Assembly (NCBI GenBank): GCA_905331475.1
Contig: CAJNYU010004277.1
Coordinates: 186,001-250,000, forward strand
Length of the DNA stretch: 64,000 nt
Origin: Rotaria socialis
Taxonomy: Eukaryota; Rotifera; Eurotatoria; Philodinida; Philodinidae
Direction of reading: 5' to 3'
Shown here: piece after piece, positions 60,801-64,000 of the stretch
How positions within the stretch are numbered: position 1 is the first letter of the stretch
Layout of the letters: the number at the start of each line of letters is the position of its first letter
Notes under the pieces: model-generated
Seen by the model: only the letters and a program-made list of their open reading frames with translations
What the model was told of the DNA's origin: nothing
Databases searched by the model: none
Position numbers and translations under genes: made by a program

Positions 60801-63800
60801 TTGACAGAGAAATTATTTGAGATCGCTGGAAAATCTCCCGCTTTAAAATCTTTATTTGGATTTTCAATAATATCCTATTTGATTAGAATAACAAAACATG
60901 ATATTTGCTTAAGCATTCCGAATTGTTTATTTTTACCTGAGCATGTTCATAGCTTAGTTTAACACACGATCGAATAATACTACGTGAAAATTGTTCATCG
61001 AGTATCTAAAAGCGAGAATTAAAAAAAAATAAAATAAAGAAGATTTTCTCTCTTACTTCGCCTTCTTCATTCATTGTCCATATCACAGAATAGGTTAGAC
61101 GATCCTCGTTAGGATTTAAACTACACAGTCGATCACATAATAATCGTGGTAACATTGGAATAACCTAAGGAAAATATTCATCAATCGCTTTTATGAAATA
61201 ATTGTGTCTTACTCGTTCGACGAGATAAACACTTGTAGTACGTTGAGCTGCTTCATTATCAAGCGGTGTTTGTTCTTGAACAAAATAGCTGACATCAGCA
61301 ATATGAACACCGATTCGATAATGTCCTATGAGAAAAATATTTCTATCGTTAAATTAAATTAATGCAGAACAGCGATGTTCATCGTAACAAGTCTTCTAAA
61401 GTTCACTAAAACAACTGTTATAGGTCAACTACTTGAAATTTCTACGACATGCTATAGTTTCCATTGATAAGAAAGAAGAAGCGAAAAGTAAAACTCTATT
61501 AGAAAACCTTAAGCTCTCCATCTACCTTTCATATGCATGCTTAACTGACTCATTCTCATAATAAGATCAACATGAAAGCATTTGTGTTTTTTTAAGAACG
61601 AAATATTTTATGTCAACTATTGGCAGTCGTATTATTAAAAGTATACTGCGATGCCCTAACAACAATCATTTACTTAAAGAGGAGAATATTTCATTTTCTG
61701 CATCATGGAATATTACCGACAACAAAAATAACGTGTTATTTACAATGCAGGTTTTTTCTAAAACATCACAATTCATTAACAAAAACCATACTACGGCAGG
61801 CGAGAGAGAGAGAGAGAGAAAAAAAAGTTTTTCATTCTTTGAATGCAGCATAATTTTCAAGTAGATGATGAAAAAAAATTCATCGAGCTTTTTCGCGGAA
61901 AAAGAACAGTTGAATACAAAAACAAAACATTTCTTCTATCGATAATTAACGATTAAGCTATTCTCGTATCTTTCGAATTAAGAAAAAAAGCGGTCGCAAT
62001 TTGGAATCGAATAAAAAATGAGATCAACGTAAAATTATTCATTTCGAATTGCGACCGCTTTTTTCTTAATTGATTTTATTTTCGGTCGCTATTCGTACAT
62101 AGTCGTTATTCTCATATGCATTAATCTTTGATTCGACTATGAAAGTTGATGGATCATTGTGGAGGGATTAAATAAGCATCACCGTGTGTGTGCTCTTGTT
62201 TGTCTACAGTCATGCTGTGGTAGCAGCACCAGACTTTCGACTGCAATTGGATTTCTCTAATTAAAAGATATACGTACCATTTTCAAGGCGTTCACAGCTG
62301 AGCGCATCATCAAGATCTCGTGCCGTCGCTGGATCAATTGTAAAAATGCATTGATTTCGAAGATCTAATCGTTTAGAAAATTCCTCGTTAGGAATACTCC
62401 ATTTATCTTGATCCAACGGCAAACATTTAATAACCTAACAGAAAAAAAACAAAGTATTCAAAAAACATCTTAAGAAATTATTGTTTTTTTTACTTCATTA
62501 CTAAATTCTTCATCTCGAATATCATTTTCCATGAGAATAGCTTTACTCTGAGCTTCGAGGGTATCAGCATCTCCGAGAGTTTCCAATAATTCTCTTAAGA
62601 AAAACAAAATCAATTATATATAATAACAATAGCTATTCGAATTTTCTATTTATTATATACCCGCTTGCAAATTTTTTATCAGCTGGTATGTCAACGATTC
62701 TTGCAACAAATAATGATTTCTCATAATCACTTGGACGATCTCTAAAGTCTAAATAAATGTAAATATTAGTTATCGTATGAAAAAATGATATATATGTTAT
62801 GCTCTTTATTTACCCGGTGGACAGTTATTCATTGGAATCATCAGACGAGGAATACGACTAAATAAAAAAAAAGTACATATGGAACAAATCGGATCGATGG
62901 GAAATCTATAAGACAAAGTTTTTTTTCGATTGATTGTCCATACTAGCAATGCTTTTCTCATTTATTTCATGCACATTAAGAATGCTTTAGATACTGATGT
63001 ATTGTGTTGTTTTTCTAGAGATTCTGAATGTTTCTTATGGAAAATAAGGATGATGATTTCTATCGCAATTTTACCTATCCATCGGAGAGAATAAAGCATA
63101 ATTCGGATTATTATCCGGCATTTTTCGAAGTAATCCAGCAGCTTTCATTGAATGTCTTCTTCGAAAAAGAAAGACAATTTTAACTGTTCGTTGAAAATAT
63201 TCCGTTGGTATTTGTTCAATGATCGCATCAGTTAATGTTATATTGTCGTGATTGAGAGTATTTATTGTTGCTCGTTTATTGTCACGTTTTGTTGGAGAAT
63301 TTTGTGGCTGATTATCATTCATAGACTTTGCTTGTGCATCATTGGCTGGTATATTACCATTTCTTGCAGCACGAATATGATTTTCAACCTTAATTTAACA
63401 AAAAAAATGAAGTAATTTATTAATTTAAATTAATTAATAGATTTACCAGAGCAGAATATTCGGGAATAACTTTCCATTCTCGTTTAGGTTTTATTTCAGC
63501 AGCTACTTCATCTAAATTTAATGCTCGATTACGTTCGCGAACATTATCTATATAAAAATCAGGGCCGTCCTCCTGATCCAAAATGAAAATCAAACTATTT
63601 TATTCACCTAGTAGTTAGCTAGATCGATTAATTTACCGGATCACTAATAAATGCATCAGTGTATTGTTTAGCATTAATTCGTAAAATTCCACGAATAGTC
63701 TTTTTTGCTGCAATATCTTTTAGCACTTGTTCTTCACTTAAATATTGATCACATGACTAGAAGTAACATTAAAAGATATTACGGAATAAGAACGATAAAA

Positions 63801-64000
63801 TTATTTACCACCGCTGGATTACTCGAGGGTTGTTTACGTTGAGGATTGTTTAATCGGGAGTATTGATTATCAGCACGTGGCTGAGCATTATTATAGTTAT
63901 GATAACTATGTGTATTGTTGTTTTGAGTTTGCATGGGATAATAGTTCTCATAATTTCCCCATGCGCGTGTATCAAATCCGCCATCTTGTGGACCAGGTAT
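57861..64000 (-). CDS. DIS3L2: DIS3-like exonuclease 2, 5' end cut by window edge
   Basis: DIS3L2 is a cytoplasmic, exosome-independent 3'-5' exoribonuclease that degrades oligouridylated RNAs. The visible part starts in an Asn/Gln-rich N-terminal region (64000) and includes cold-shock regions ([14 protein letters not shown] segment and [20 protein letters not shown], about 62.85-63.2 kb), [14 protein letters not shown], then the RNB domain: [14 protein letters not shown], the catalytic acidic motif [17 protein letters not shown] (about 62.3-62.37 kb), [41 protein letters not shown], and [20 protein letters not shown] (about 60.25 kb). All key acidic residues are present. The C-terminal S1 region follows (about 57.9-58.4 kb) and ends DPYAEY at 57861. 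DIS3L2 rather than DIS3 is indicated by [20 protein letters not shown] and by the absence of a PIN domain in the visible part. Two introns are long (58434-60043 and 61.32-62.28 kb) and carry MITE-like insertions. Confidence 0.92.
58949..59186. mobile_element. TA-flanked MITE, 238 bp, in a DIS3L2 intron
   Basis: The ends are inverted repeats, CACTGTAAAAAAAA... and ...TTTTTTTTACAGTG, directly flanked by TA on each side (58947-58948, 59187-59188), as expected for Tc1/mariner insertions. The interior contains further matching segments in opposite orientation (around 58968-58990 and 59092-59125; rrAACCC and TTATGAAGTGCA-like words). No coding capacity. It partly explains why this intron is about 1.6 kb. 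Confidence 0.75.
61982..62065. mobile_element. TTAA-flanked 84-bp hairpin in a DIS3L2 intron
   Basis: Near-perfect inverted arms, GAAAAAAAGCGGTCGCAATT and AATTGCGACCGCTTTTTTC, about 28 bp each, surround a ~30-base AT-rich loop. TTAA flanks both sides (61978-61981 and 62066-62069), which is the target site of piggyBac-type elements. The TTAA is itself palindromic and could just be part of the stem, so the mobile-element reading is tentative; the hairpin is certain. Confidence 0.55.

Noticed and set aside
61610..61864. Plus-strand frames within the long DIS3L2 intron
   Set aside because: Short, low complexity at the 3' end ((GA)n) and lacking any domain or splice context.

Overview
This is AT-rich nuclear DNA from an animal. 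Coding exons are separated by many very short GT...AG introns, mostly about 50-60 bp. The gene set (GAPVD1, ATF7IP, NSE4, an AA15-type LPMO, a tau-like MAP, PWWP proteins, DIS3L2) is metazoan. A bdelloid rotifer is my best inference. The reasons are an F-box/leucine-rich gene of the type hugely expanded in bdelloids, a FLYWCH-carrying Mutator-like element, a short interstitial run of the bdelloid telomere unit TGTGGG, tiny introns and the AT bias. No database search was possible, so all family names rest on recalled motifs.

Layout, left to right; every gene I can support is on the minus strand. 1-5.1 kb: an orphan exon, a telomere-like run and a broken F-box/LRR gene. 5.1-8.4 kb: gene-poor, with a 102-bp hAT-type MITE. 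8.4-22.4 kb: a tight block of four genes separated by only 150-420 bp: GAPVD1 (Rab5 exchange factor with RasGAP and VPS9 domains), ATF7IP (SETDB1 cofactor), NSE4 (SMC5/6 complex) and a secreted copper LPMO. 22.4-26.7 kb: gene-free except for two Mutator-like elements with perfect 9-bp target duplications, one carrying a dead FLYWCH ORF.

26.7-42 kb is the most unusual part. A large repeat protein (27348-37960) combines eleven ~43-residue repeats, each in its own exon, with about 38 copies of a roughly 30-residue 'SRIDTW' repeat. I do not recognise it as any named family. It lies between the two halves of what looks like a tau/MAP-type gene: an SP-repeat N-terminal part (38.3-42 kb) and tubulin-binding-repeat-like exons (26.7-27.2 kb). 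It is either nested in an 11-kb intron or part of one composite locus.

42-46.5 kb: no gene seen. 46.5-51.2 kb: two tandem PWWP-domain paralogues sharing an identical 450-bp patch; one is interrupted by an assembly seam, a single N flanked by a perfect 222-bp duplication. 51.6-52.1 kb: a small zinc-finger gene. 53.8-57.3 kb: an unidentified Ser/Thr/Gln/Asn-rich protein, probably a nuclear regulator. 57.9 kb to the window edge: DIS3L2, a 3'-5' exoribonuclease, truncated at its 5' end, with two MITE-like insertions in its long introns.

Functionally these are unrelated housekeeping and regulatory genes (endosomal traffic, heterochromatin, DNA repair, polysaccharide oxidation, cytoskeleton, RNA decay); they do not form a pathway.
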